Assembly (NCBI RefSeq): GCF_002019735.1
Contig: NZ_KV917378.1
Span: 739,869 to 803,868 of the forward strand
Source of the DNA: Salipaludibacillus agaradhaerens
GTDB taxonomy: Bacteria; Bacillota; Bacilli; Bacillales; Salisediminibacteriaceae
Direction: 5' to 3'
Length of the DNA stretch: 64,000 nucleotides
The notes under the pieces are model-generated. The model was not told the DNA's origin and searched no databases. It was given only the letters and a program-made list of their open reading frames with translations. Below, in pieces: positions 28,093 through 37,177 of the stretch. Position 1 is the first letter of the stretch, and the number at the start of each line of letters is the position of its first letter. Made by a program: the position numbers and the translations under genes.

Positions 28093-29567
28093 AAAATAAT
28101 TGCTATAAGTCCGCCAGATCCTTCATTTATTATCCTTTCTAGTGTTTCTTTTAACTTATACCTTGCATTCTCCGGCATAAGAGAAAGTTTAGCTGAAATC
28201 CCTTCTCTGACAATGGAATTTAGGGACCTTCCAAATATATCTGAATTCCAAATTGATAAGGGGTTTTCTTCAAAATCTTGCATTAGATACCGTACAAGTT
28301 CTTCACTCTGCTTCTCAGTACCTATAATTGGAGCAAATTCTGATTCTACATCAACTTTGATCATATGAATAGAAGGCGCCACAGCCTTTAAACGAACCCC
28401 AAACCTTGACCCCTGCCTTATGATTTCAGGCTCATCCAAGCTCATATCCTGTATAGTAGGAGCTGCAATTCCATAGCCAGTTTGTCTAACCATTGTGAGG
28501 GCATCTGCTACTTGATCATATTCAGATTTCGCATGCGCTAAATCTTGCATAAGCTCAAGTAGGTGATCTTTCCCTCTAATTTCTGTTCCTACTACTTCCA
28601 TTAAAATTTGATCATATAAATCATCAGGAGCTCTCAGGTCTATTTCTGCCACTCCTTGACCCATCTCTATGCCAGACAGTGTTGCTTTTTCTATAAAATC
28701 GTAATTATAAAATTGGCCTACAACACGATCAACATCTCTCAGGCGTTTAATGTCTTTCACAGTTTCGCGTACCGATGTTTCATAATTCTCTCTTAACCAA
28801 TGTTGCTCTTTTAATACCATGACCCAGCTTGGCAAATTAACATTCACTTCATGAACTGGAAATTCAAATAAAACTTCTCTCATCACTGTGTGAATATCAT
28901 GCTCAGTCATACTTTCTATATTCATTGAGAGGACAGGAACATCATGATTTTCTTCTAATTGAGACCTCAACCCTTCAGTTTGTGGATTCGTGGGATGAAT
29001 GGAATTAACAATCACAATAAAAGGTTTACCTACTTCTTTTAATTCGTCTATAACACGCTCTTCAGGTTCAACATAATCCGTTCGTGGAATTTCCCCAATA
29101 GAACCATCCGTTGTAATGACAACACCTAGTGTGGAATGGTCTTGAATAACTTTTCGTGTCCCAATTTCGGCTGCTTCTTGAAATGGAATAGCTTCTTCAT
29201 ACCAAGGGGTTTGAATCATTCTCGGACCATTTTCATCTTCATAGCCTTTAGCTCCTGCTACTGCATAACCCACACAATCTACAACACGTATATTCACATC
29301 TAACCCTTCATCCACATGAATCGAAACGGCTTGGTTAGGGACAAATTTAGGTTCTGTTGTCATAATTTGCTTACCAGCAGCACTTTGAGGCAGTTCATCT
29401 TGAGCTCTTGCCCGATCCGCTTCCGACTCAATATTCGGTATGACAGCCAATTCCATAAATTTCTTAATAAACGTTGATTTCCCCGTTCTCACGGAGCCGA
29501 CAACACCGAGATAAATGTCACCACCTGTCCGTTCTGCAATATCTTTAAAGATATCCACCTTTTCCAC
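28089..29567 (-). CDS. spoIVA: Stage IV sporulation protein A
   Basis: SpoIVA is the ATPase that polymerises on the forespore surface and forms the base of the spore coat. The 492-residue length equals the family's. The Walker A motif is in GVVGSVRTGKSTFIKKF near residue 24, and the C-terminal segment ending SGGLIAIIL is typical of the part needed for membrane attachment. It is made in the mother cell under sigma-E in B. subtilis; I could not identify the promoter with certainty. A terminator overlaps its stop. Confidence 0.97.
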   Translation of the reverse strand: MEKVDIFKDIAERTGGDIYLGVVGSVRTGKSTFIKKFMELAVIPNIESEADRARAQDELPQSAAGKQIMTTEPKFVPNQAVSIHVDEGLDVNIRVVDCVGYAVAGAKGYEDENGPRMIQTPWYEEAIPFQEAAEIGTRKVIQDHSTLGVVITTDGSIGEIPRTDYVEPEERVIDELKEVGKPFIVIVNSIHPTNPQTEGLRSQLEENHDVPVLSMNIESMTEHDIHTVMREVLFEFPVHEVNVNLPSWVMVLKEQHWLRENYETSVRETVKDIKRLRDVDRVVGQFYNYDFIEKATLSGIEMGQGVAEIDLRAPDDLYDQILMEVVGTEIRGKDHLLELMQDLAHAKSEYDQVADALTMVRQTGYGIAAPTIQDMSLDEPEIIRQGSRFGVRLKAVAPSIHMIKVDVESEFAPIIGTEKQSEELVRYLMQDFEENPLSIWNSDIFGRSLNSIVREGISAKLSLMPENARYKLKETLERIINEGSGGLIAIIL

Positions 29568-29930
29568 AAAATCGCCTCCTGCTCAAATTCTAGGTAAACT
29601 CATTCCACTACTTACATAATTGAAGTTGAAATCATAGTCTCTATTACTCTATGATGTTGTCCAACGTTTATGACAAGGTTATTCAAAGATTTCAAGTTGA
29701 ATAGAAAACTATCTCGTCTCCTTGGATATTTATGCCTTCCTCGAATAAATTAGAACGTCAAAAATAGTAGTTAGTTTTTCTCTCTTTTGTACCAGCCATT
29801 AACAACGTCTTTTACTTTCTCACTGACCTTTTCTAACTTGTGACTACGAACACCATCGTCTAACAAAGATAACTACTAAAGTTTACTAAGCTATAGCTTT
29901 GTACCAAATCAATTAGTCATGTTATTTAAA
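29568..29930. other. Gap upstream of spoIVA
   Basis: No gene is visible. AATCATAG and CTATGATT near 29622-29653 form an AT-rich inverted repeat. The sporulation promoter of spoIVA should lie here, but I cannot assign its boxes. Confidence 0.4.
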
Positions 29931-29932
29931 CC

Positions 29933-29979
29933 ATAAAAAAACATTTTCAACTGCTAACTATCACTAACAGTTGAAAATG
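29933..29979 (-). terminator. Strong terminator downstream of yphF
   Basis: CATTTTCAACTG (29979-29968) and CAGTTGAAAATG (29953-29942) form a perfect 12-bp stem that can extend inward, followed by TTTTTTTA. It is separated from the yphF stop by repeat copy B. Confidence 0.8.
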
Positions 29980-30005
29980 CTCAGATCACCATAAACCTAT
30001 TCTTC

Positions 30006-30166
30006 TATAAAACGAACCTTCAATCAGTGGGTGTTTTGGTTCTTCTCCAACTGATTGTTAGTTGAGTTAATCAGGACATTAGCGTCCGCTAGTTCCCGCG
30101 TATTTTTACCTCTCCAACCTATTTTGTTGAGCCTTTTAATTAAGGACGCTAATCTGTGATAAAAAT
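30006..30166 (-). repeat. Structured interspersed repeat, copy B (long form)
   Basis: On the minus strand it reads TTTTTATCACAGATTAGCG at the start and CTGATTGAAGGTTCG at the end. TTAGCGTCC pairs perfectly with GGACGCTAA. Compared with copies A and D, about 47 bases are present between two CTGATT repeats. Its start overlaps the last codons of yphF. Confidence 0.75.
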
Positions 30167-30868
30167 GACTTCACCATTTTCCATCGTTTGTGGGATTGAA
30201 TATACTGGTACAAAAGGGGAATGTGCTACAAGTAGCCATCTTAAATCGTCCCCTTCTTCAAATTCCCCTAAACCATACTCTTCAACGTAATGCTTAATAT
30301 CAAGAGAATAATCAATCACAACAGTCCCATCTGTTTGCAAATAAAGAGGAAGTCTATGACTCGGATGAAAAGGACTCTCCACCACAGGGGCTTCATCATA
30401 ATTTAATTTTTCGTGATCAAGTTGAAGTAATTCATTACCTATCACCATCTCAATCGGGGCGAAACTATGTTCACTTCGATACTGAAAGATCTTTCTTTCT
30501 AAGTCTTGAATCGCCCTCACGTTTCTAAGATCGATCAACTTCACTTCAGCTGTTTCTTCAGGATCCACAATAACATACTGATAAATACCACCATTCTCGA
30601 ATGAATTTCCAGGAGGCGCTTGCAAATAAGACGGCATGAGCTGTGAAAAATCCACTGGATATTTCTTAAATATAGGTGTATCTGCTTCTCTCGTTTTAAT
30701 AGGTAATACACCAGTATCTTCACGATATTGTGTGACTGCATGTTGTACAGACTGCAATTGATCTTCATATGGCATTTGATTTTCTTTTCTTTGTTCATCT
30801 GGATAAAGACATCCTACTAATAAAAGTGGTAAAAACAGAAGGCTTATATGCTTAGTAGATAACAACAC
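30149..30868 (-). CDS. yphF: Lipoprotein YphF
   Basis: A predicted lipoprotein of about 239 residues. I place the start at the GTG at 30868, six bases after AAGGTA; a GTG at 30874 is inside that site. A short signal peptide ends in the lipobox LLVGC, followed by LYPDEQRKENQMPYEDQLQSVQ. This matches B. subtilis YphF in size, N-terminus and place between spoIVA and yphE; its function is unknown. The last codons (ITD and TAG) lie inside repeat copy B, so the present C-terminus was probably set by that element. Confidence 0.78.
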   Translation of the reverse strand: MLLSTKHISLLFLPLLLVGCLYPDEQRKENQMPYEDQLQSVQHAVTQYREDTGVLPIKTREADTPIFKKYPVDFSQLMPSYLQAPPGNSFENGGIYQYVIVDPEETAEVKLIDLRNVRAIQDLERKIFQYRSEHSFAPIEMVIGNELLQLDHEKLNYDEAPVVESPFHPSHRLPLYLQTDGTVVIDYSLDIKHYVEEYGLGEFEEGDDLRWLLVAHSPFVPVYSIPQTMENGEVIFITD

Positions 30869-30897
30869 AATCACTACCTTATATTAGTCAAATTTAA

Positions 30898-31101
30898 TTA
30901 TTCGGGCACCGGTCCAGTAAAAACAACAAGTAACATGATTAGGCCTGCTATTATTATACTAATAAAACTTATTGTTAATAAAATATATCTTAAAACCCCA
31001 GACAATTTTTCTTTTGTGAAAATTGTCAATATTACAGAGAAAAACATTAACCCCATTCCTATAAATGAAACCCACATTTTAACTAAGCCATCCTCAAACA
31101 T
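30898..31101 (-). CDS. yphE: Small membrane protein YphE (DUF2768)
   Basis: A 67-residue protein with two hydrophobic segments (about 10-27 and 36-62) separated by TKEKLSGVLR. Size, topology and position before yphF match B. subtilis YphE of the DUF2768 family; the role is not known. The ATG follows GGGGGAG. It is 29 bases from the yphF frame and probably co-transcribed with it. Confidence 0.8.
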   Translation of the reverse strand: MFEDGLVKMWVSFIGMGLMFFSVILTIFTKEKLSGVLRYILLTISFISIIIAGLIMLLVVFTGPVPE

Positions 31102-31205
31102 TTTGTCTCCCCCGTCTAGTCATTTTAAATGCTTGTCTATCATGTCTCCTTCATAAGCAAAACATATTGATATAAACGTCACACTTATTCACTCTAAGAT
31201 CATCT

Positions 31206-31347
31206 CATATCAGTGGGTGTTTACGTTCTTCTTCCATTGATTGCTAGTTGAGTGAATCAGGACATTACCGACCGTTACCTCCCACCTAAATAGATGGTGC
31301 TCTCCTCGAGCAGGGAGTTTTACGGCCGATTTTATCTGTGATAAAAT
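31206..31347 (-). repeat. Structured interspersed repeat, copy C (long form)
   Basis: On the minus strand it begins TTTTATCACAGATAAAATCG and carries the long-form tail with ACTCAACTAGCAATCA and AACACCCACTGAT. CGGCCGT pairs with ACGGTCG, and CTCCC with GGGAG, so the stem is kept although the sequence differs from copy A. Confidence 0.7.
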
Positions 31348-31482
31348 CCTGATTTATTATAGCATAATCGTACATCCAATGCATGGATATCACAGCTAAA
31401 TTCTTTAATCTCCTATCTTTGTAAATGCTATATGTAAGGCTAGCTCCTATCATTGGCTTTATTACATTCTAAACATAAAAAA
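31348..31482. other. Gap between yphE and spoVIF
   Basis: Between repeat copy C and the spoVIF terminator nothing is recognised. Confidence 0.4.
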
Positions 31483-31512
31483 GACTGAAGATAAGGGGCT
31501 CTCTCTTCAGCC
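31475..31512 (-). terminator. gpsA-spoVIF terminator
   Basis: GGCTGAAGA (31512-31504) and TCTTCAGTC (31491-31483) form a 9-bp stem with one G-U pair, followed by TTTTTTATG on the minus strand. Confidence 0.7.
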
Positions 31513-31624
31513 TAATATGACTAAACACTGCCTGTTTAAAGTGCTACAACTATGACAGCCATGCATCTGTCTGTAATATATTTATTCAGAAACGCTCTTA
31601 CATGACTGATACGAAAGCCTAAAT

Positions 31625-31894
31625 TCATTTAGGTTTTTGAAACATTTTAGCCAATGAACCGAAATCCATAGGCACCTTATTTGACGTAATTGCTTTTACG
31701 AGTTCATCTTCTTTTTCTTTTGAGACAGATACATTAGCTAATTTAGCAACTTGATGAATAAGTTGTCTCACATTTTCTTCATTAGATAAATCTGTCTTAT
31801 TCACTGACTGAGCCAACTGAAACAAATCTTGATGTTTCACATTGGTCTTCTTCTCTAGTTGATCAAAGAACGACCCATTATTGTTTCCTTGCAC
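31625..31894 (-). CDS. spoVIF: Stage VI sporulation protein F
   Basis: An 89-residue protein whose FFDQLEKKTNVKHQDLFQLAQSV start and ENVRQLIHQVAKLANVSVSKEKEDELVKAIT core match the SpoVIF (YjcC) family, needed for proper spore coat and resistance in B. subtilis. No signal peptide or membrane segment. It lies 80 bases after gpsA on the same strand, a location unlike that of the B. subtilis gene, and is followed by a terminator. Confidence 0.85.
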   Translation of the reverse strand: MQGNNNGSFFDQLEKKTNVKHQDLFQLAQSVNKTDLSNEENVRQLIHQVAKLANVSVSKEKEDELVKAITSNKVPMDFGSLAKMFQKPK

Positions 31895-31977
31895 GCCATT
31901 TCCCTCCTCATGCTCGTATGTGTTATCTTATGCATGAGATTAAAATGAGTGAAGGTACTTATAACTAAACGACGCAT

Positions 31978-33030
31978 TTAGGGCTCTAACTCGTTCAATG
32001 GATCTCCATCACCAAGATTTAAATCTTCTACTTCATGCTTTTTAACTCTTCCCATAAGTTCAGAAACGGCTTCTTCTACTGGTTTTCCGTGGAAAAGTAC
32101 CTTGTACAATTCTGTTGTAATAGGCATATCCACCCCTAATTGTTCCGCCAATTGGAAGGCTGCTTTTGTCGTTCGAATACCTTCAACAACCATTCCCATT
32201 TCCCTTTCAACTTCATCCACTGATTTCCCTTTACCAAGCATATGTCCTGCACGCCAGTTTCTACTATGTACACTTGTACACGTCACAATAAGATCCCCTA
32301 AACCTGACAAGCCTGCGAACGTTAAAGGGCTAGCCCCTTGCTTTAAACCAAGCCTAGTAATTTCCGCCAGCCCTCTCGTCATCAGAGCTGCTTTAGCGTT
32401 ATCACCAAACCCTAATCCGCTCGTCAACCCAGTGCCAATAGCTATGATGTTTTTGAGAGCTCCACCAATTTCTACGCCAAGCAAATCAGGGTTAGTGTAC
32501 ACTCTGAAGTGACGATTCATAAAGAGGTCTTGTACTTTTTCGGCCATCGGCATATCATTGGAAGATGCAGTGACAGTCGTAGGTTGTCTAAGGCACACTT
32601 CTTCGGCATGACTTGGACCAGAAAGTGCTACTACACCTGAACGATTTTCTTCTAAAATTTCTTCTTCAATAATTTGCGAAATCCGCAGATGTGTTTCTGG
32701 TTCAATCCCTTTACTAGCATGAATAATTAATACGGGCTGATTTAAGCAATCATTTACCGATTTCAAAACATCACGTAACGCTTTAGTAGGAACGACAATT
32801 AAGACAGCATCCACACCTTCAAGCGCCTCTTCCAAACGCGAGAATGCAATAATATTTTCTGGTAAACTCACATCAGGTAAATAACGACTATTTTTTCTTT
32901 CATTGTTAATTGTATCGATTTGTTCTTTGGAACGTCCCCATAGCTTCACATCATGTTGATTATCTGCCAATACGAGTGACAAAGCTGTCCCCCAGCTACC
33001 AGAACCTAATACAGCAATCGTAGACATCAT
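31978..33030 (-). CDS. gpsA: Glycerol-3-phosphate dehydrogenase [NAD(P)+]
   Basis: GpsA reduces dihydroxyacetone phosphate to sn-glycerol 3-phosphate for lipid synthesis. The Rossmann motif is IAVLGSGSWGTALS at the N-terminus; the catalytic lysine lies in GVEIGGALKNIIAIGTGL, and LSGLGDLIVTCTS and SRNWRAG follow. 350 residues, with a slightly extended acidic end. GGAGGGG precedes two tandem ATG codons (33030, 33027). The next gene upstream is plsY, which uses its product. Confidence 0.97.
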   Translation of the reverse strand: MMSTIAVLGSGSWGTALSLVLADNQHDVKLWGRSKEQIDTINNERKNSRYLPDVSLPENIIAFSRLEEALEGVDAVLIVVPTKALRDVLKSVNDCLNQPVLIIHASKGIEPETHLRISQIIEEEILEENRSGVVALSGPSHAEEVCLRQPTTVTASSNDMPMAEKVQDLFMNRHFRVYTNPDLLGVEIGGALKNIIAIGTGLTSGLGFGDNAKAALMTRGLAEITRLGLKQGASPLTFAGLSGLGDLIVTCTSVHSRNWRAGHMLGKGKSVDEVEREMGMVVEGIRTTKAAFQLAEQLGVDMPITTELYKVLFHGKPVEEAVSELMGRVKKHEVEDLNLGDGDPLNELEP

Positions 33031-33041
33031 TACCCCTCCTT

Positions 33042-33653
33042 CTAGTTAGCAGTGATTTTCTCGCCAATTTTACTTTCAGTCCCATTTATTAATCGTTTAA
33101 CGTTTGTACGATGTCGCCAAATAGAAAGAAGTGAAATCATTATAAGAAAGTAAACGTAAACGAACGGGTAATCTAACTGTTGATAAAAAATAGCGGTAGA
33201 AAGTGTGGTCCCCACTACAAATATAAGGGATCCTAATGACACAAACCGAGTAATAACAATAGAAATAATAGCAATAATCCCTGTTGTTAGTGCTAATGTA
33301 AACACTAGTGAGGCAAGAACACCAATTGTTGTGGCGACACCTTTCCCCCCTCTAAAGCCATAATACACAGGCCAATTATGGCCTATTATTGAGGCTAGTC
33401 CAGAAGCTGCACCAGCAACCGGGTCTCCACCTGTTAAATACCACCCTAAAAATACAGCGACAATCCCTTTAGCACAATCAAGTATCAGAACCGCAATAGC
33501 AGGTAAAATGCCCATCACCCTCAGGGTATTGGTAGCACCTGCATTTCCACTGCCATGGTCACGAATATCTAATTTCTTAAATTGTTTGCCAATAACATAA
33601 CTAAAGCTAATTGCTCCTAAGAGGTACGATATAAAAATCGCTACTATAATCAT
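33042..33653 (-). CDS. plsY: Glycerol-3-phosphate acyltransferase
   Basis: PlsY puts the first acyl chain on glycerol 3-phosphate, from acyl phosphate, at the membrane. The 203-residue protein has about five membrane segments and the three conserved loops: GSGNAGATNTLRVMG, HNWPVYYGFRGGKGVATTIG and WRHRTNVKRLINGTE. It lies 12 bases upstream of gpsA and 18 bases after der. Confidence 0.97.
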   Translation of the reverse strand: MIIVAIFISYLLGAISFSYVIGKQFKKLDIRDHGSGNAGATNTLRVMGILPAIAVLILDCAKGIVAVFLGWYLTGGDPVAGAASGLASIIGHNWPVYYGFRGGKGVATTIGVLASLVFTLALTTGIIAIISIVITRFVSLGSLIFVVGTTLSTAIFYQQLDYPFVYVYFLIMISLLSIWRHRTNVKRLINGTESKIGEKITAN

Positions 33654-33670
33654 ACTAATCCCCCAATCTG

Positions 33671-34987
33671 CTAGTCACTCTTCTTACGTGCAATGATATG
33701 AACAGGTGTACCAGCAAATGTAAAAGCCTCTCTTATTTTATTTTCTAAATAGCGTTTATAGGAAAAGTGTAACAATTCAGGATCATTTACGAATAAGACG
33801 ATTGTCGGCGGCGCAACAGATACTTGTGTCGCGTAACTAATTCTTAATCTCTTACCACCATGGTCAGTAGGTGTTGGATTCATTGTTACTGCGTCCACAA
33901 TAACATCATTTAAAACATGAGTCTGGACTCTCATATTATGTGACTCACTAACCTCGTTAACAAGCGGAAGAAGGTTATGTAGTCTACGTTTCGTTTTAGC
34001 TGACAAAAACACGACTGGTGCGTAATCAAGAAAACGGAAGCCATTGCGGATTTTCTCTTCAAATTCTTTCATCGTCTTGTCGTCTTTCTCTACAGCATCC
34101 CATTTATTGACGACGATCACGATCGCTCTTCCCGCTTCGTGAGCATAGCCCGCAATCTTTTTATCTTGTTCAATGATGCCTTCTTCTGCATTTATAACGA
34201 CTAAAACAACATCTGAACGTTCAATCGCCTTTAAAGCTCTCAATACGCTATATTTTTCTGTCGCTTCATATACCTTTCCTCGTTTACGCATCCCCGCTGT
34301 ATCGATCACGACATAATCTTGATCATCTTTCGTAAACGGTGTATCAATTGCATCTCTCGTAGTACCAGGTATATTACTTACAATAACTCTTTCCTCGCCT
34401 AAAATAGCATTTACTAAAGAAGATTTCCCCACATTAGGGCGACCAATTAAACTCATTAGTATAGTATCTTCGTCATACACGTCCTCTTCCTGCTTAGGAA
34501 AATAAGTGGCTAATTGATCCAATAAATCTCCTAGTCCAAGTCCGTGAGAACCAGAAACAGGGTAAACATCCCCAATACCAAGGCTATAAAAGTCATAAAG
34601 TTGCTCATGCATGGAAGGGTCGTCCATTTTATTTACGGCCACTACAACTGGCTTTTTAGAACGCTGCAATATTTGTCCTACTTCTTCATCAGCACTTGTT
34701 AAGCCTTCTCTACCATTGACGACAAAACAGATCACATCTGCTTCTTCGATAGCAAGTTCAGCTTGATACCTCATTTGATCTAACAGAGGTTCATCACTTA
34801 TTTCAATCCCACCTGTGTCTATAATAAAAAATTCATGAGTGAGCCATTCAGCCGAACTATATATTCGGTCTCTCGTTACACCCGGTCTATCTTCAACGAT
34901 AGATACTCTTTCTCCTACTATACGGTTAAAAATTGTTGATTTTCCTACATTTGGTCGACCAACAATTGCTAATACTGGTTTTGGCAC
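33671..34987 (-). CDS. der: GTPase Der (EngA)
   Basis: Der is a two-GTPase-domain protein for assembly of the 50S ribosomal subunit. The first G domain starts [15 protein letters not shown] with DTGGIE, the second (about residue 178) has [14 protein letters not shown] with [10 protein letters not shown]; both have NKxD (NKMD, NKWD). A KH-like domain closes the 438-residue chain. The start codon is GTG, with GTGAGG upstream. Confidence 0.97.
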   Translation of the reverse strand: MPKPVLAIVGRPNVGKSTIFNRIVGERVSIVEDRPGVTRDRIYSSAEWLTHEFFIIDTGGIEISDEPLLDQMRYQAELAIEEADVICFVVNGREGLTSADEEVGQILQRSKKPVVVAVNKMDDPSMHEQLYDFYSLGIGDVYPVSGSHGLGLGDLLDQLATYFPKQEEDVYDEDTILMSLIGRPNVGKSSLVNAILGEERVIVSNIPGTTRDAIDTPFTKDDQDYVVIDTAGMRKRGKVYEATEKYSVLRALKAIERSDVVLVVINAEEGIIEQDKKIAGYAHEAGRAIVIVVNKWDAVEKDDKTMKEFEEKIRNGFRFLDYAPVVFLSAKTKRRLHNLLPLVNEVSESHNMRVQTHVLNDVIVDAVTMNPTPTDHGGKRLRISYATQVSVAPPTIVLFVNDPELLHFSYKRYLENKIREAFTFAGTPVHIIARKKSD

Positions 34988-35144
34988 CGTATTTTCCTCA
35001 CTTTCATATCAAAAATTCATACGTTATTTATTATACGTGTAACTTGTTCGGAAAGAAACCTTCCGTTCGTAACAATTATTTTTTTATGTGAAAAACTTTG
35101 GCTTAACAAACGACTTAACTTATTATTAGTAGTAGTCAATCGCC

Positions 35145-35780
35145 TTACACATTCACGTTTGTTTTAGAAGAGGTATATGACCTTTGTCTTGCCATAAGCT
35201 GGCCCTTAAATTTCTTTGTAATTTGCTCAGCATAAGACCATAACACAACAAGAACCATTAATGCAGTCAGCACATCTAGGAAAAATAAACTATTCGTCAT
35301 AACGGCCTGAACCTCTTGACCATTAGCCATTATTTGAGAAAGAAAAGATAATATAAGTCCTTGGAATAACCCTAGTGTTAAACTGAACACTCGACAATAA
35401 ACGTCATTCAGAAAAATAATCAATGCAACTAAACTTAGTACAATAATGGACCACTGCGGAGATAGAATCAACCACACCGGCTCAAAATACACCGCTTTAT
35501 GAATAGAAAAAAATAAATAGGCAATGAATAAGCTTATAACATAGCCTTTTAGTTTCCCAGCTAATGAAAGGTTTCTCATAGTATACAAGCCAACCAACAA
35601 GAAAGTGCCCCAAGCTAAATTCCATTCTATAACTGAACTAGAATAAGTAACAGACGAGCACATAATTGTTAAAAAGCACACTAATAACAGTTGAGCACGG
35701 CGCGTTTTATTATCAATTAAAAAAAAGCTATATATTATAGTCAGCCATATTACCCAAAAAAAGATGGCACCTTCTATCAT
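35145..35780 (-). CDS. yphA: YphA-like membrane protein
   Basis: A 211-residue protein with about seven hydrophobic segments and a basic, polar C-terminus (KKFKGQLMARQRSYTSSK). Size and place between fni and der agree with YphA of B. subtilis, but I recognise no motif, so the symbol rests on synteny. Function unknown. GGAGGG precedes the ATG. Confidence 0.6.
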   Translation of the reverse strand: MIEGAIFFWVIWLTIIYSFFLIDNKTRRAQLLLVCFLTIMCSSVTYSSSVIEWNLAWGTFLLVGLYTMRNLSLAGKLKGYVISLFIAYLFFSIHKAVYFEPVWLILSPQWSIIVLSLVALIIFLNDVYCRVFSLTLGLFQGLILSFLSQIMANGQEVQAVMTNSLFFLDVLTALMVLVVLWSYAEQITKKFKGQLMARQRSYTSSKTNVNV

Positions 35781-35957
35781 TTTTGCTCCCTCCTTCTTTT
35801 ATAAGCATTCTCACCCGAATCATGCAGGTTCATACATTAAGGAGGATTTAATAGGATAAAAGATAGCAAACCTTTAAAAAGTAATATACACCATGAGTTA
35901 TTCAGCAACTTAACGATTGAAGGTCCTTTTACTTGTAAGATTGGGATAAAACAAATA

Positions 35958-35977
35958 AACTCACCAATTGGCGAGTT
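35958..35977 (-). terminator. Palindromic hairpin between fni and yphA
   Basis: AACTCGCC-AATT-GGTGAGTT is an 8-bp stem with one G-U pair followed by TATTTGTTTT on the minus strand. Apart from the loop and one base it equals the hairpin at 26014-26033. Confidence 0.5.
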
Positions 35978-36029
35978 CTTAGTTCTTTATGGACATGCGA
36001 TAAGCCTCTCAAGGCTCTACATAAAAGGC

Positions 36030-36057
36030 TAGGGATAGATGCCACCATCTATCCCTA
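36030..36057 (-). terminator. fni terminator
   Basis: TAGGGATAGATG and CATCTATCCCTA form a perfect 12-bp stem with a 4-base loop, followed by GCCTTTTATG. It lies 20 bases after the fni stop. Confidence 0.7.
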
Positions 36058-36076
36058 AGTTATGCGTTCTCTTTAA

Positions 36077-37138
36077 TTATCCCCGGTTCGCAAAGACCGT
36101 TGTATCAATTCCTCTTTCGATTAGCCACTCTCTTGTGGCGCCTGAGATAATAATAGGGGATTTTTTTAAATCAGTTATCGTTTCAGCTCCTACTGCAGCC
36201 ATTATAAATTTTAAATCCGTTAACAAGCTATTTAAATTATCTATTGTTCGGTCGACCCCATCGTCTTTAACCCACTTTAGAACTGTGCCTGCCAATCCAG
36301 CTGCATTCGCTCCCAACGCTATAACCTTTGCGATATCAAGTGCATTTTGTATGCCTCCTGACGCGAAAATAGTTAAGTCTAAAGTATCATTATTATAAAC
36401 TGCTGTTTCTGCAACACTGACAGCTGTAGGAATTCCCCAGTGATCAAAAAAATTCATTTGTCTAGTGCGTCTAGAATTTTCAATAAGAGAAAAATTAGTT
36501 CCACCAAATCCTCCAACATCTACATAAGAGGCCCCGATATTATACAACTGCTTCACCGTTTCTCTGCTCATTCCAAACCCAACTTCTTTAACGATGACTG
36601 GGATGTCTATCGCTTTTATAATAGACTCTACTCGTTTAAGTGCTCCTTTGAAATCTCTGTCACCTTCAGGCATGACGAGCTCTTGTATGACATTCATATG
36701 AATTTGCAAGGCATCTGCTTCAAGCATACTTATACAAAATAAAGCTTCGTCTACAGTTGCTTCACTACCGACATTAGCAAAGACGAGTCCACGAGGATGG
36801 TACTGCCTTACAACTTTATATGACGGTTGTTCACTTTTATCTTTCACAGCGGACATTTGTGATCCGACAGCCATAGGTATGTTTAAAACATTAGCAATTT
36901 GGGCTAGCTGACGATTAATCTTTTCAGTTTTTCGACCGCCACCGCCTGTCATAGCATTGATATAAATAGGCGAACTAAATTGAAGTTCGCCAACTTTTGT
37001 AGAAAGTGAGATTTGATTTACGATCGTGTCAGGGAAGCTTCGATGGAGAAAGGTAATATCATCTAGTCCTGAAGCACGAGTTTGGCCAACTTGCATGGCA
37101 TATTCAATATGATCTATCTTTCTTTTTGCACGGCTCAA
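36077..37138 (-). CDS. fni: Isopentenyl-diphosphate isomerase, type 2
   Basis: Fni is the FMN-dependent enzyme that interconverts isopentenyl and dimethylallyl diphosphate. I place the start at the TTG at 37138 (353 residues): AAAGGGTGA lies upstream and the product then begins SRAKRKIDHIEYAM, aligned with MTRAERKRQHI of B. subtilis; the frame opens at a TTG at 37159. Motifs include AMTGGGG, AVGSQMSA, IHMNVIQELVMPEGDR, VIVKEVGFGMS, DVGGFGGTNF and ASGGIQNALD. The product feeds HepT. Confidence 0.93.
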   Translation of the reverse strand: MSRAKRKIDHIEYAMQVGQTRASGLDDITFLHRSFPDTIVNQISLSTKVGELQFSSPIYINAMTGGGGRKTEKINRQLAQIANVLNIPMAVGSQMSAVKDKSEQPSYKVVRQYHPRGLVFANVGSEATVDEALFCISMLEADALQIHMNVIQELVMPEGDRDFKGALKRVESIIKAIDIPVIVKEVGFGMSRETVKQLYNIGASYVDVGGFGGTNFSLIENSRRTRQMNFFDHWGIPTAVSVAETAVYNNDTLDLTIFASGGIQNALDIAKVIALGANAAGLAGTVLKWVKDDGVDRTIDNLNSLLTDLKFIMAAVGAETITDLKKSPIIISGATREWLIERGIDTTVFANRG

Positions 37139-37177
37139 ATTCTCACCCTTTACTTTCAAGTATTAAACTCACCATTA

